Of a stretch of 48,563 bases of DNA, positions 1 through 11,129 are shown one piece after another. The translations under genes were made by a program, and so were the position numbers. The stretch covers positions 4,522,948 through 4,571,510 of the forward strand of contig NC_090614.1 in NCBI RefSeq assembly GCF_004359215.1, written 5' to 3'. A model generated the notes under the pieces. It ran no database searches and had not been told where the DNA came from. It worked only from the letters and a program-made list of their open reading frames with translations. Origin of the DNA: Bremia lactucae. Its lineage: Eukaryota > Oomycota > Peronosporomycetes > Peronosporales > Peronosporaceae. How positions within the stretch are numbered: the first letter of the stretch is position 1; each line of letters begins with the position of its first letter.

Positions 1-328
1 AGGATGACATCAAATTTGTCATCCAAATCCAGTACGATGAAATCATCATCATACTGTAAATCTCTTAACGTGTAGTGAAATTTCACTACGCGTTTCATCA
101 CTGTTATCGATGCGCCTGTCGCTAGACGCACCGTCATCCTCGTTGGAGGGATGTCGCGCTACTACCCTCTAGTGACTGGCGACGAATAAAGTTATTCGAC
201 GCTCCGCAGTCCACTAGGGCTTTTAGTGACAAATCATTTGTCACTTTCAATTTCAAGGTGATGAGGGATACCTCATCACCAGGTGCAGAGACACATAATG
301 ATTGTGTGTCTGGAGCAACTTTTGTCAA
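1..328 (-). pseudogene. Family A gypsy retropepsin (protease) region, frameshifted and cut by the window edge
   Basis: This is the protease part of a Ty3/gypsy polyprotein read on the minus strand. An ORF at 134-328 contains LVDCGASNNF, which matches the retropepsin active-site region with DCGA in place of the usual DSGA/DTGA. After a frameshift near 165, the next frame gives MTVRLATGAS and then DDDFIVLDLD, the typical continuation of this aspartyl protease fold. The sequence leaves the window at position 1, so the rest of Pol is not visible. It follows Gag at 379-1505 in a different frame. The domain assignment is secure. The frameshift shows that this copy is dead as it stands, unless there is a sequencing error. 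Confidence 0.8.
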
Positions 329-378
329 AAGATTTGCAAATTCTCTTGAGGTTGCTGGATCAGTAGGGCGTCGCGCCC

Positions 379-1505
379 CTACTGACCCCGTCCATTTTTT
401 GGCGGTCCGCCTCGCTGTTGCGATTTCGCAACAACGTCGGATCCGCGACCGTTGCCCTTTTTGGCATACGGTCCAAAATTACGTTCAGTACCTTTAGGTG
501 CTGGACGTGGGGCACTACACTCATAAGCGTAATGTCTCACTTTTTGGCAGCGATAACATTTCTGCAATCGCTTATTGTTAGGAAAGCGAGGTCTCTCGCT
601 TTCGACATAGGAAAGGTCCATGGGTTCTGGACCTCCTAATTCGTGTCGTCTTGGTGGACGATATGATGACGAACTTGCTTGAGCCTGTCTCAAGCTAAAG
701 TTCTCCTGTTCCGCTACGGATATCGCTTCTTCAAGCGTATCCAGTTCCAAGCGGAACGGTGGGGTCTTTACGGGACCATCTGTAAGACCTTGCATGAACA
801 CCGTAATCAACGGGTGTTCATGGACTGGGTTATTGGTAATACAACTCGCTAAGAGTCGTATGTGCTGGGCATATGCGTGATCATCACGCTTGCCTTGCTT
901 GTATTTCAGAAGCTCTGAACGAGCTCTGAACTCATCCCTATAGGCGGTTCAAACGTGTGTTTGAGCCGGGCTTTAAAAGCGTCTAGCGACCCAAATACAT
1001 ATGGGTCGCGCAACTTTAGGCTCAATGCTCAAGTTTTGGCACGACCTGCCAAATTTGATTGAGCGAATGCGACTTGCATTTGCTCGTCGATGATGTGACG
1101 TGCCCTTTTGGCATCGTCTGATTCGACAAACCATCTCAACAGGGAGTCTTCTTCGACTCTCCTATACTTTGAGATGTCAATCTTTAAAGTATCGGGACGA
1201 CGCGTTTGCGTCATCCCAGGTACAGGGGTCTGTACCTGTTGTAATCTCAACAGTTCCGCCTGTTGAGAGCCTTGCTGATTCAGCAAGGCTACTTTTTCCT
1301 TCATCTCGTCAAGTTCATGTTGTATGAACTTGGCGATGGTTGAATGGAGGGCATCTCTGTCCAAATTGGACAGCATTGCCAAGATTGCATCGTTTCCTAC
1401 GGTCGAACTCATTCGTTCGACCGCACTCCTTTCTATGTCACTTAGAAAGGAGTAGCTTTCAGGGGAAACGTGATGCGTATTCCCACTACCATCTAACATG
1501 TCCAT
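379..1505 (-). pseudogene. Family A gypsy Gag, broken by one nonsense codon and one frameshift
   Basis: Gag of a Ty3/gypsy element. The start MDMLDGSGNT lies just downstream of a primer-binding site and a 5' LTR. The N-terminal 158 residues are open to 1029, where a TGA replaces the expected Trp of RAKTWALSL. A one-base frameshift follows near 945, and reading resumes at RDEFRARSELLK and continues to 379. The retrotransposon-Gag helical region is recognisable around the break (FKARLKHTFEPP). A CCHC zinc knuckle, CYRCQKVRHYAYEC, lies at 517-558. Gag packages element RNA in virus-like particles. The order LTR, PBS, Gag, protease on the minus strand is the canonical one. Confidence 0.85.
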
Positions 1506-1540
1506 GTTAAATGTGGGAAATGTGGTCCTTGGACGGACTA

Positions 1541-1553
1541 CAAAGTGCTACCA
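1541..1553 (-). other. Primer-binding site of the family A element
   Basis: On the minus strand the sequence TGGTAGCACTTTG begins two bases after the LTR end. A TGG start pairs with the CCA end of a tRNA. Nearly the same motif, TGGTAGCACTTGA, sits two bases after the LTR of unrelated family C at 15738. That supports this being the true minus-strand primer site. The implied tRNA 3' end reads AAGTGCTACCA. I did not identify the tRNA. Confidence 0.7.
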
Positions 1554-1555
1554 GG

Positions 1556-2006
1556 TGTAACGGGGCACTGCGACTTGTACTGTTTCAGTACAAGTCCACT
1601 TCACAATGCTTCAGTTGTGAGTGGTGCCTTTCGTTAGGTGACGTACACTGTACGTGCAGAGGAAGATTTCCCTTAAGACAAGTTTACTTAAGAGGGTAAA
1701 ATGAAAACTGTATTAATATAGTTAAGTGTCTCTTAATCTATCTTTGTAAATGCTGACTTAACTATAAACTAATACTAAACATGTAAATGAATTCTTATCT
1801 ATCTTATCTTGTAACTCTCTTTGATTACTTCTACAGCTGATTAGTCTGCGGAATAAATAGACATAATGGTCTATACCTATTTATGGATAAGAATTCAGGA
1901 TATTACTATATAAAGTAACATCCTCCAAATATTATCTACCTTTTAGATAATATATTAATTAACAACCTTTAAGTGTTAATTTCATGTAACGATACACCCC
2001 GTTCCA
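1556..2006 (-). repeat. Family A 5' LTR
   Basis: A 451-bp LTR. It reads TGTAACGGGG at 1556 and CCCCGTTCCA at 2006, one end being slightly decayed from CCCCGTTACA. It is nearly identical in layout to copies at 28719, 39684, 42263 and 47791. Orientation is set by the PBS and Gag to its left, so this is the 5' LTR of a minus-strand element that runs off the window. The PBS-proximal end (1570-1660) carries a series of short stem-loops conserved between copies. Confidence 0.9.
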
Positions 2007-2878
2007 TAAACTTCGCTAATGAATGAGAGCAAGGCGTTTTGGCGTGAAAGCGTCTCGCATTTTCTGGGATGCGAATTTTGGCAGCATTAGTTCAGCATTG
2101 ATAGCTAGTGCGTTGCTTCAGTAAAAAAGTACCGTTGTGTGAATCGATCTACTTGTTTGAGATATTTCAACCAGCGACTTTGACTTTGGACGTCGAGGGG
2201 GTACCAAGCAAGGGTAATTAAGCGACAAATGCAGCAGTATTAAATGTGAACGGCCGTCATTTCACGAACTACTTCTGGTCACAATTTCGTTGGAGCGGTG
2301 GCCCACGTTTCAGAATTTGCTCAAGTTTTGCGTCTCGAGATCCTTCGAAACTAGATGCTAGAGTTGTCGACGACATATGATATCTCATGACTGAGTTCTT
2401 GAATGCGACAAACTCCGCTCCTAGCTCATTATATACTTTGAAGACCTAATGAGCTCGTGCGACCACAAGGCGAGTCCGGTCCTGTACAAAACGTATTACG
2501 CTAGGAAGGATATTTAGAACGTTTGCTATGGTAATTCCACCGAAAGGATTTCTTGATGACTTTCATAAAGTCTATGAGAGTGTTATGGCCGAAAACTTTA
2601 TGTTGTGTCGATTAACATCTCGTCAGAAAATGCATTGGTGTTGACGGCAAGTTTGAAACTATGCTTAAAGTGAGGATCAAGTGGTCATCCATGAATAAGA
2701 AGGATAGTTGATGGAGCATCTTTTCGGAGGACAAAAACTCGTGTATGTCAACAGCTGTTAAGAACCGAACCAGAAGGCAATGACAAGAACAAGCAGATGA
2801 ATTCTGGCGCCGTCTGCAACACAGGATCGTATCAATTATTAACCGAGCCAGGATTGTAGCAGCTATCGAGCTGACGCA
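2007..2878. other. Intergenic, no supported gene
   Basis: Short open frames occur on both strands but none has recognisable domains or credible length. No LTR or tRNA-like structure was recognised. Confidence 0.5.
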
Positions 2879-3489
2879 GGCCATGACAGACTTTAAAGAA
2901 GATTAGGAACGCGGCATAGAAAAAGGCAGAGCATGGACCAGACAACACAAAATTAATGTTTGTCTACTACTTGTGAGAAAGAGGAATCGGCCAAAGATGA
3001 TGCGCGAATCTAATATACCATTGGTCAACTCCTTGTCCAAAAATATTCCTCATAGTTTGCGGTGGATTGCGCCGCACGACATAGCTGTAATTTGGCTCAG
3101 AACGGCTAAATAGGATGCTGTTACATTGTAGAAATTGCAACCGAAGCCACTTTTGACAAGTATGACGAAAAATTGATTAGAATGAAATAGTAAAATATAA
3201 AATGCATTATTACTGGATCCAACAAATGATAATCTGAATTGTTCGGTTGTCGTCCTACACGCAAATTCAAGACGACTGCTACTTATTCGCCGAGTTCAAT
3301 TTCAACTGCATCAGTGATAGTTGCTCGCAAGGCAATTAAGTCAATAATAATCTGATGATTTTTGCGACCCGCTAAAGCTGGCGGTAAAGCAGCAACATTG
3401 TATATTGCTCCAAGAGGAAACGCTATCGTCAACGGACCTGGGCGATCCTGGTCCATTCCAAACTCCACTTCCTGAACCGGCTGTCCACG
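2879..3489 (-). repeat. Source copy of a segment duplicated (inverted) at 21704-22366
   Basis: This covers the last ~207 bases of the Uma2-like gene and about 400 bases 3' of it. The reverse complement reappears at 21704-22366. Shared landmarks include the family of GGTTCAGGAAGTGGAG at the gene end, the block around CGTTCTGAGCCAAATTACAG, and CTTTAAAGTCT near the distal boundary. The copy here is taken as the source because it is joined to a full-length ORF. Confidence 0.8.
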
Positions 3490-4302
3490 TTGGTGCAAGA
3501 TCGCAACTCGACGCGAAGTGACACATCCCGGGAAGATTTTAATTCCTATCGCCACTTGGACAGACGAATATCTGTCGTTTACCCACCGCAGAAGTTTAGC
3601 TCGCAGAGCCCGCAGGCTTTCATTTTTGTAAGCGACTTCTAGGATGAAATTGGGGAATGGAAAATTACCTGTAGCCCTCATTACCCCTCCCCCAACTCCT
3701 AAATTTACAGGAGTATACGAAGCGTCTGGCTCTTGCCCACGATCTCCAGTCCTACATGTTGTCTGTCCTGTTTTCAGAGAGGAAATGAGGTGGGTATCGT
3801 TTCCAGCGTCTACGATTTGCTCCAAAATCGATGCCATAACAACACTTGTCGCATCGCTGTGTACTTGTGAGGGCAGGCTATATATTACCACTCTTCCTGT
3901 GCCCGTTTCATCCTCAAGCGGCTCAAAAATCCACCGCCTCAAACGACCTTCGTTATTATCAAGCCACTGCTCAAAATCGTTCCACGTAACGGAGTCACAC
4001 ACGACAGCAGGCCCCCACAAAGCTTCTCCATCATCTTGAGCGCTGTCAATCGGGCTCTCCAATCTCGTCTTCAATTGTTCTTTAGCTCGCACCACGTCAT
4101 CGGCGTAGATAATCTTCCTCTTTCGCATCTTCAGCTGGCGACGGTGACAGAGAGACAGGAGGTGTAACACTCGTCGCAAGTCTTGACGTTCGTTGTCGCG
4201 TTTACTAGCATCTCCGTCAAGACCTCTCTCTTTCACCTTTCCCACTTGTAAGAATTCGCGGAAAGGGTGTGAATTTAAGGTAATTCGTCTAAAGAAATAC
4301 AT
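3283..4302 (-). CDS. Putative Uma2/PD-(D/E)XK nuclease-like protein
   Basis: An intact 339-codon ORF. Residues 191-196 (EPDASY), the strand FILEVAYKNESL at 219-230 and IGIKIF at 252-257 resemble the D, E and K positions of Uma2-type PD-(D/E)XK restriction-endonuclease-like domains. To my knowledge these form large families in oomycetes and some fungi. The C-terminal third (QEVEFGMDQDRPGPL onward) is conserved in a partial copy at 21704-21908. There is no signal peptide. The N-terminus is basic and looks unlike coding sequence of the domain. Translation may start at Met59 (4128), before a KRK cluster. It lies 102 bp downstream of the transporter on the same strand. Function is unproven, and it could be a catalytically inactive relative. 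Confidence 0.5.
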   Translation of the reverse strand: MYFFRRITLNSHPFREFLQVGKVKERGLDGDASKRDNERQDLRRVLHLLSLCHRRQLKMRKRKIIYADDVVRAKEQLKTRLESPIDSAQDDGEALWGPAVVCDSVTWNDFEQWLDNNEGRLRRWIFEPLEDETGTGRVVIYSLPSQVHSDATSVVMASILEQIVDAGNDTHLISSLKTGQTTCRTGDRGQEPDASYTPVNLGVGGGVMRATGNFPFPNFILEVAYKNESLRALRAKLLRWVNDRYSSVQVAIGIKIFPGCVTSRRVAILHQRGQPVQEVEFGMDQDRPGPLTIAFPLGAIYNVAALPPALAGRKNHQIIIDLIALRATITDAVEIELGE

Positions 4303-4404
4303 TCAAATCACAAAACAATATACATATCGACAAGTGCATTAAAAAGCAATTTAGTCAAGTAATCGGAAGGAGCAAGAAATAAAAATATATAATCGTAGTT
4401 GCAA

Positions 4405-5940
4405 TTATTGGATTCGAATATAGTAAGGATCGTCCATGAACTCCTCCTTACAGTATGGGAACATCGTATCATCGACAGACGGTGCAAACAAGTGCTTGCC
4501 GGCGTGGATCATGACATAAAAGCCCGTGACAGCGCACACTGCAATCACAGTAATTGATGCAGCCCTATCAAGAATTGACATGCTTTTCCATGACACTCGC
4601 ATGTAGATAATAACCGGAAGGAGCAAGCAGCTAGTCGTGTGGGCCGTGGCGCCGGTAAAGTCTTGAAGGTCAAGAAAGCGCTCGCGTGCAAACACAGCGA
4701 CAAGCACCAATACTGCGATAATGCTAATGCGAAGAGCAATGTATCGCAAGGGGTTGGTTCGGTATGGTGCACTTAGCTCCTCCTCTGTGATCACCTCGCC
4801 GAATTCGAGTGCTACACGTAGATGCGACATACGCCCTTCTGCCTTCTCGACCATACTCGCGGCTGACACCTGGCGATTGGATGTTTCAATTGGGGTTGAG
4901 CTCTGCATGTACGAGCGCTTCTCTTGTAGGGCCATATCGATGTCCACGCTGGCCTGGTCTGTCTCGCCGTTAAATTGCACAACTTCGGGACCTTTGTGCA
5001 TGCCCAATATAAGGCGTTCGGCCATAAAGAATGGAGGCATCATAAGCGTCGAGAATGCGATCGAAATGTGCATCTGCATTAAGAGATACGCAATTACCAC
5101 GGCCCCACGATCCGCAGTAAACCCAAGCGGAGCTAGGCCAAGAGGATCTGATGTGTTTACTATCGAGTAAAGAATGTTGCCTGATAATTGGCAACCACCA
5201 GCTGTGTAGCCAAGCAGACCGATAGCGACGAAGAATCCTGAGATAAACAGGATCGTGATGAGCACCACACGTGGCATTCGTTGGGGTTGAGAGTGCTCGC
5301 GTTGCAGGTCAGGCACCACAATAGCTGCACCGTAAGCTAAAGCAAGATTGCCAAAACACGTCAGGATTTGATGAACAGAAATATCGGGAGCCGGGATTGG
5401 ACCATGACCACTCATATTCCACTGCAGCACCGAGACGGCGATAATGTCGGCGATAACGGTGCCCATGCATCCAGCAAATGCCATACCAGCACTTTCTTTT
5501 AAAGTTGGAATCAGGCACATTGGAATCACCATAATAGCCATGAATATAATCCAGAACACTTGGCTAAATGAGTTGGGAAACAGCACATTCAACAAGGTGC
5601 TACCCAATATCAGGAATGCACATGGTACCAGTAAGCACACTCCCATTTGAGAGATCACGGTGAGAGTGCGACCCCACTTGCCCAGAGCCCATTCGCCTAA
5701 ATCACCATACGTCTTCACTGATGAAGGTGCCACAAGCATCACCTTGGACAGCTTGAGCGTGGCGTACGTATTAGCGAAGATCATAGAAGCTAGGGCGATG
5801 GATGCGTAGACTGGACCGGCACGGGCAAAGTTGGAAGGCATGGCAAGGGATCCGATACCACACACGCAGCAGAAGAGGTTGAAGGATGCTTTTGTATCCT
5901 CCACTGTGAAAAAGGCAGATTTGCCATTAGTAGTCGGCAT
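4405..5940 (-). CDS. AAAP/AVT-type amino-acid transporter
   Basis: A complete 511-residue membrane protein of the amino acid/auxin permease (AAAP) family. The N-terminal segment TKASFNLFCCVCGIGSLAMP is the family's first transmembrane hairpin with its conserved G-x-G. About eleven hydrophobic segments follow, with a hydrophilic loop of roughly 75 residues between the eighth and ninth (region of EVVQFNGETD). This family moves neutral amino acids by proton symport at plasma or vacuolar membranes. The ORF could start 28 codons earlier at 6024. I chose 5940 because an oomycete initiator-like element at 5991-6007 would place the mRNA start inside that extension. No introns are evident, and length is typical. 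Confidence 0.88.
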   Translation of the reverse strand: MPTTNGKSAFFTVEDTKASFNLFCCVCGIGSLAMPSNFARAGPVYASIALASMIFANTYATLKLSKVMLVAPSSVKTYGDLGEWALGKWGRTLTVISQMGVCLLVPCAFLILGSTLLNVLFPNSFSQVFWIIFMAIMVIPMCLIPTLKESAGMAFAGCMGTVIADIIAVSVLQWNMSGHGPIPAPDISVHQILTCFGNLALAYGAAIVVPDLQREHSQPQRMPRVVLITILFISGFFVAIGLLGYTAGGCQLSGNILYSIVNTSDPLGLAPLGFTADRGAVVIAYLLMQMHISIAFSTLMMPPFFMAERLILGMHKGPEVVQFNGETDQASVDIDMALQEKRSYMQSSTPIETSNRQVSAASMVEKAEGRMSHLRVALEFGEVITEEELSAPYRTNPLRYIALRISIIAVLVLVAVFARERFLDLQDFTGATAHTTSCLLLPVIIYMRVSWKSMSILDRAASITVIAVCAVTGFYVMIHAGKHLFAPSVDDTMFPYCKEEFMDDPYYIRIQ

Positions 5941-5990
5941 CGCGCGATTCTGGACGAAAGTAGGGCGAAAAGATGAACAGGGTACTACTT

Positions 5991-6007
5991 TGAGAATTGA
6001 ATAATGG
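5991..6007 (-). promoter_or_regulatory. Oomycete initiator-like element of the transporter gene
   Basis: The minus strand reads CCATTATTCAATTCTCA, a close but imperfect match to the oomycete initiator TCATTYYNCAWTTTNYY, with the core CA-A-TT retained. It lies about 50-67 bases upstream of the ATG at 5940, the usual spacing. Confidence 0.5.
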
Positions 6008-7917
6008 ACAAGCAAAGAATGCAAAGGTCAATTGATGGTCGCTGTTGCAGGCTTGTCGCTGTCGCGCACTATGTTGATTGAAGGGCTCTTTTTTCTTTAC
6101 ACAAATACTGGGCGGAAAGTTTGGTGAAAGATTACCAAGCTAAGGCTTTTGATTAGATGATATAAATGATTAGAAGCGACTTTACATCCAAAAGTCATAA
6201 ATGAATAATTTGTGCTTCATGTTGATTAGAAAAAGCAAGCGAGTTATTGTTTCGCGTTTTACACTGTTTCTGCATGCCCCCTTTTGCTCCATTCTTAATA
6301 CGTGAAGCGTTCACAATGTCTCTCTGCCACCGCTTGAAGAAAGCAAAATCGGAACAGCCATCACTTCAAATTCTTGTCTAGCTACATTGAGGTAGTTCTT
6401 CTAGTCGCACATGTTTAGAATTGAGCTAGATTTGAAGGCAATAATCTTGATAATAGTTGAAAGACTATCTATTGTGTGTAATTGGAATGCAATTCGAAAA
6501 GCAAGTCAATACTAGCAAATTTCGGCCACCTACATTTATGGGCATATTCTTACCCATTTACATTCCATCACCAATAGAGCCGGTAGGCTACTTCCAAAGC
6601 TCAGACACTGGCTGTGAATTGCTGCACCAACTGGGTGACGACGACGTGTAATAAAATATAGAAAATTGTGCAGTACCACAGTAATAAGCAACAGTAGCAG
6701 TCTTGATAAACATGTCCTGTCGATGTTACGAGAGATTTCTCAGATAAGATCCATTTTTTACGAAAAGACCCGTCACCAATTCAATTTTCACACCTTCTAT
6801 TTGAGGAATATCCTGAGGTAAACTAGGCTGGTCGATTTTACGAGAGTAAACTATTTCTGAACGCGTACTCTTAATTAAACGTAGATACCATAGAAATTTG
6901 TCGAGTGCTCGCAAAAAACAGCCTATATTGCAGCTGCCGTCGAATCGAGGCCTCTTTGCTACTGTAGCTCGTACTTCTTTCACAGCATAGTTTTCCAAAA
7001 ACTCGTTAACTGCGTCGCATCTATCTATGTGACAGCATATTTTGCCACATAAAACGAATTTGTGATTTTCTTAATGGCTGCAATTATGGTTTTAATTTTT
7101 ATATTTCATTACGGTTGCTTCAGGTACTACAGTATAAGTTTTGACCTGACCAGATGCAAGCAACTGTGCGTGTTATGCTATCAAAACGATTTGCTCCATG
7201 CTTCGGAACCAGAAGATAGTGCAGCAGATCATTTGCAGCAGCTAATTCTAGCCGGCACAAACAGATGCAGCCGCCTCTGCGTAGCAGGATATTTAATTGC
7301 TTACAACTAAGTGGACGTCTGTCATATAAAATTAGCTTCTTTATTTATAGCTGAGTCTTTCGCTTAAGCATGATCGCCATCCTGATAGCACCACACAAAC
7401 AAAAGATGAAACAAATGTCATATCCGATTGTGAATGAAGAACAAGGTGCGTGGCGTAGGACCAATGCCATTGGACCAGATGATTCTCTTTCTTGCATGTC
7501 ACAACAATACCAGACAGAAAGTGGAAGCGTCCAAACGACATTTATATTATTGCATCGTTGGACTAACAATTTTATAAAATCGAATTGCTAGTCGCTTACT
7601 CGTAAATATCACGTCACATTTCTGCCGTTGAGAAGGTTGTGTCAAGCCAAATTACCTAAAGTGATTACAGTATTAATTGTATTAATTTAAAAGGTCTACT
7701 TAATAAATTGGAATAGATTTTGTATCGAAGCTATTTTATAATTAATTTTTAAGGAATGCATCTCTGTAAAGAAAATTACACAGAAAATATATACTAGCAA
7801 TGAGATATTGACCCCATCAGACTGTTGATACTGCGTGTCGGCATTCGCGTTCAATTCCTCTTTGGGGTCTGGAATTAAACATCTAAATTTACGGATTTAT
7901 TTTGCATCCTTCTTCTT
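6008..7917. other. Intergenic, no supported gene
   Basis: AT-rich sequence with short ORFs on both strands (the longest about 90 codons at 6726-6998, minus) that I cannot match to any family. The last ~110 bases before 7918, starting with CCCCATCAGACTG, match the sequence that follows the LTR in family B. The LTR itself is missing here. Confidence 0.5.
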
Positions 7918-9149
7918 ATGACATCTTCACGCAAGTCACCGATTCTTAGTTCCTCCCTCGGAGATGAGAAGTACGTGGTCTACGATAGCCAGCCTCCGTC
8001 TGAAAAAGAGGAGAAGGAATCTTAACCTAACACGCTAAAGCGTGAAGACGACTTCCGTCGGGTTTTAAATTTGTTTAAAGAACGTGGCATCGCGGATGCT
8101 TTACATGCATTGCGCATGATACCAGTGCTGCGTCTGAGTCAATCATTATGCGTAGACCCCAACATAGTGACGAACTCGCTCGATAAAGACCAAGAAAGCA
8201 CAATTTTCGAGAGGAGCAACCTCGTCATCGGGCTAAGACCCTTGCGAAAGCGAAAGATCATCGTGAAAACAGATTCACGCCAATAAGTTTGCAAGAGCGC
8301 CACCGAGAGGTTGCAAGCCAGTCTTTAGCAACGTGATCCTCTGGATCAGAGGTAAGATGCCGAGAGATCGCTTCAAACGATGCTCTCCATGGCAATCACC
8401 TTACTCCACTAATCAGTATCTGAGGAGTCTGCATAATAAAGCACTTGTCCTCAATGAGGCAAAGTTCGATCGTTTTACATCCGAACAAGTCGGAAATTGA
8501 GAGCGAACTTCCGTTCATATGATGGGCCGTCACCTTCAACAAATTGTATCCAAGACACTGCCGATGCGGCTGACTTTCGTTTAGAACAAAAAGTTCGCTT
8601 TGACGTCGCAAAGTCGAGGCCAAAATCCACTTACGTGCGGCGTGACGGGCGAAACACAAGGCTATGCCTAGCCAGCGCTCTAGTGCTTCGGTTGCACATG
8701 CAACCGAGGACACAAGCCACACTATTGTCAACGATCCATCTATTCCGACCTCTGTTAGTGGGAAGCGTTGTTCGACACCAGTTGACCCCGAGATTGGCTT
8801 TTAAAACCGACCTCGGCGCAAGGGCAATCTTGCTGAAGGGGTACCTCGTACTCCCAAGAGTAATTCGTTGAGAAACGCCCAAGCCACTTTACCAGGCATT
8901 GATTATTGACCTAAGCGAGGACGTCACCTTTTTTTATGTTGAACTGAAGGTTTCCTTAGGAGGGGTTCGAGAGGGATTCTTTCGTTGAATTAGACCACGA
9001 GATGCAAATTCTCCGTGAGAGTTTTTCTCGAACTGAGAACACTGTCGAAGCGACCCGAAACCTTATTGTGACGTTGGAGCGTCATCAACCTCGTTTAAAG
9101 AGCGAGCTGGACATTCTGACGAGGATGCAGCGAAAGATTTAGCGTATAA
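7918..9149 (+). pseudogene. Relic of the family B antisense 3' ORF
   Basis: A decayed copy of the ORF that family B carries opposite to Pol. It begins with MTSSRKSPIL at 7918, aligning with MTIKRESQTL at 22963. An acidic stretch (PPSEKEEKE) and an ERGIADALHALR segment follow, the latter matching ERGAADVLTALS in the other copies. Next come a VDPEIG block and NLAEGVPRTPKS, matching NLAEKVPRTPKS. It ends at 9149 with a coiled coil (LDHEMQILRES to RMQRK). About 30 of 48 coil residues are identical to the copy near 24.1 kb. Several stops and frameshifts interrupt it. The pol relic of the same element lies on the minus strand from 9095 upward. Confidence 0.65.
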
Positions 9150-11008
9150 GAAAGGTCCTTCTTGGCCACGACCCGTAAACGGTTCGATAAAGCGCTGACG
9201 TAATTCGTTTTAAAGACCGCAGATACTACGTTTATAGGTAAGTATTTACCATTTAGCAAGACCCGGTCACCAACGCACAAGAATCATTACGGCTTCTGTC
9301 TTTATCATCCACTATTTTTATATTTGTCTTGGCTATCAGCCATTGTATCACGCACATGTCGTAAGACATTATATCGCGTTGCGAGAAACCGCTAACCTAT
9401 TTCTTAACCAAAATACGGCTGATATCAGCAAGCCGATCGGCTATTTATCCCCCATAAAGCCCTACATCACATTACGTAGTGGTAGCGTTAACGGGAATCA
9501 AGTGGATGTGTGGCTGTTCACGTAGAACAGAACAAAGCCTATAGAGGAAGCACAGCATTGGTGAACGCAAACTCGACACCGAAAGCATTGTGCTCCAGCG
9601 CTTTTGTATCTCAGCACACTCACTTCGCAGGAGTTCTTCAATGACGCTATTAACGCGCACACTTTGACCAACGGTCTGCGGATGGTCCGCTGTTAACATT
9701 TTCAAATTTGGTGCTAAGCAGTCGGAAGAACGACTTCCAGAACGTACTCGTAAAGCGCGGGTCTCTGCCGAAAACAGTTGCAACTGGCAACTCGTGTTGT
9801 CGAAATCTGCGATCAATAGATAGCCTTGCTGCACCTTCACCATCAATGGCATCGCTAAATGAGCTGTTTTGCTCAAACGGTCAACAAAGACCCCAATTCA
9901 TGTGTTGCCTTTCCACTTTTTTGAAGGCCTAACACTAAGTCGATACTAATAGACTTTCAGCACCCAGTAGGTACGGCAAATTGGTAAGTGGCGCAGTTGC
10001 GTTTTCAGTGGGTTTGGCCCGTTAGCAAGCTTCGCATGTGCGAACATAGGTGTTCATTCATTTGTGTAGTTTAGACCATTAGTAACTCTGGCTCACCGAG
10101 CCGTAGGTCTTATCGACCAAGATGGCAGCTCCGAGACCTATATGAGGCGCATGATGTTTTTTTTGAGCTGTAAACCGAAACTTCAATTTTTCATCATGAG
10201 GAACTGCTATATGTGGGGGACCCACCGCATCCGTGCAATAGCATGAAAGGCCATTATCAATAAAGTATAGATGTAATTCCACACTCAATCGTGCCGACAA
10301 TTTAATGGCCGAGTCTTTAAACTCATTGCTCACAAGAGCTTGTAGAATAGCTATACACTGTTCATCCTTGGCCGATGGAGCACAGATTAAGTCAGAGATT
10401 CGCGACGTGGCAGTCGTAACATGAGCAAGTTCACAATCTGCTCTGCACGATAACGCATCAGTCAAAGCATTTTGCCTCCCACGCTAATACTTCGCCTCGG
10501 AATTAAAGTCCGCAAAACAAAAGCCATCGAACCATTCTCTGTGAGCAATGAGACGACGTTGTAACGGTGCGCAAAGACGCATGATCGGCATACATGACAA
10601 CAGGCTTAAACTAAGCAGATGTACTTTGAATTTAACAAGAGTATACCTCATAGCAAGAAGCTTTGAAAGCTTTTTGTCATGAACGAAGCAGCTGTTTCGG
10701 CAGCCTTAAGCTGCCTAGACACAAACGCGACAACGCGTTTCCGTCTATCATCATATTTTTCAACAGTGCGCTGCCAATGGCAAAGTCTGACACTGAAAGG
10801 CCTATAAAAATTGTCAGACCCAAATCGGAGCATGGATGAAACTATCCTTCACTGCTTCAAGAGCGTAAAATATGGTGCTATTGTAGCACCAATCGGTATC
10901 CATTTCAAGGAGATTGGATAATGACCGAGCCATATCAGCGTAATTTTTGCTATACCTGTGCAAGTAATTGGCTAGGCCTAGCCACCAATGCAAATCTTTC
11001 TGGTTCAT
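9095..11008 (-). pseudogene. Family B gypsy pol relic (RT end, RNase H, integrase)
   Basis: Read from right to left, the pieces keep pol order. LHWWLGLANYLHRYSKNYAD is the end of the reverse transcriptase (10814-11008). VVAFVSRQLKAAE is RNase H (10648-10833). TDALSCRADCELAHV and DNGLSCYCTD precede an integrase zinc region (10079-10465). MLTADHPQTVGQS is the end of the integrase core (9472-9876). VGDRVLLNGKYLP with KKDLSYTLNLS is the integrase C-terminal domain (9095-9280). Multiple frameshifts and stops make it a fossil. It directly abuts the antisense relic at 7918-9149, giving the same layout as the younger family B copies. Confidence 0.8.
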
Positions 11009-11129
11009 AGAAACCGGCCTATTTACCTAAGCAGGGTCCCCTTTAAGACTTCGCTTTCGAATAAAGCACCCTAAAAGGTTATTTCTGCACAAAGCAGCAT
11101 TTAGATGTGTTGGCATACAACCTATTTTT

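Noticed and set aside
3644..4039. Plus-strand ORF of 131 codons inside the Uma2-like gene
   Set aside because: A shadow frame of the minus-strand gene, with no motif.
4721..5170. Plus-strand ORF of 149 codons inside the transporter gene
   Set aside because: A shadow of the clear AAAP coding frame.
6726..6998. 90-codon minus-strand ORF
   Set aside because: No motif or promoter. Length is within chance in AT-rich DNA.
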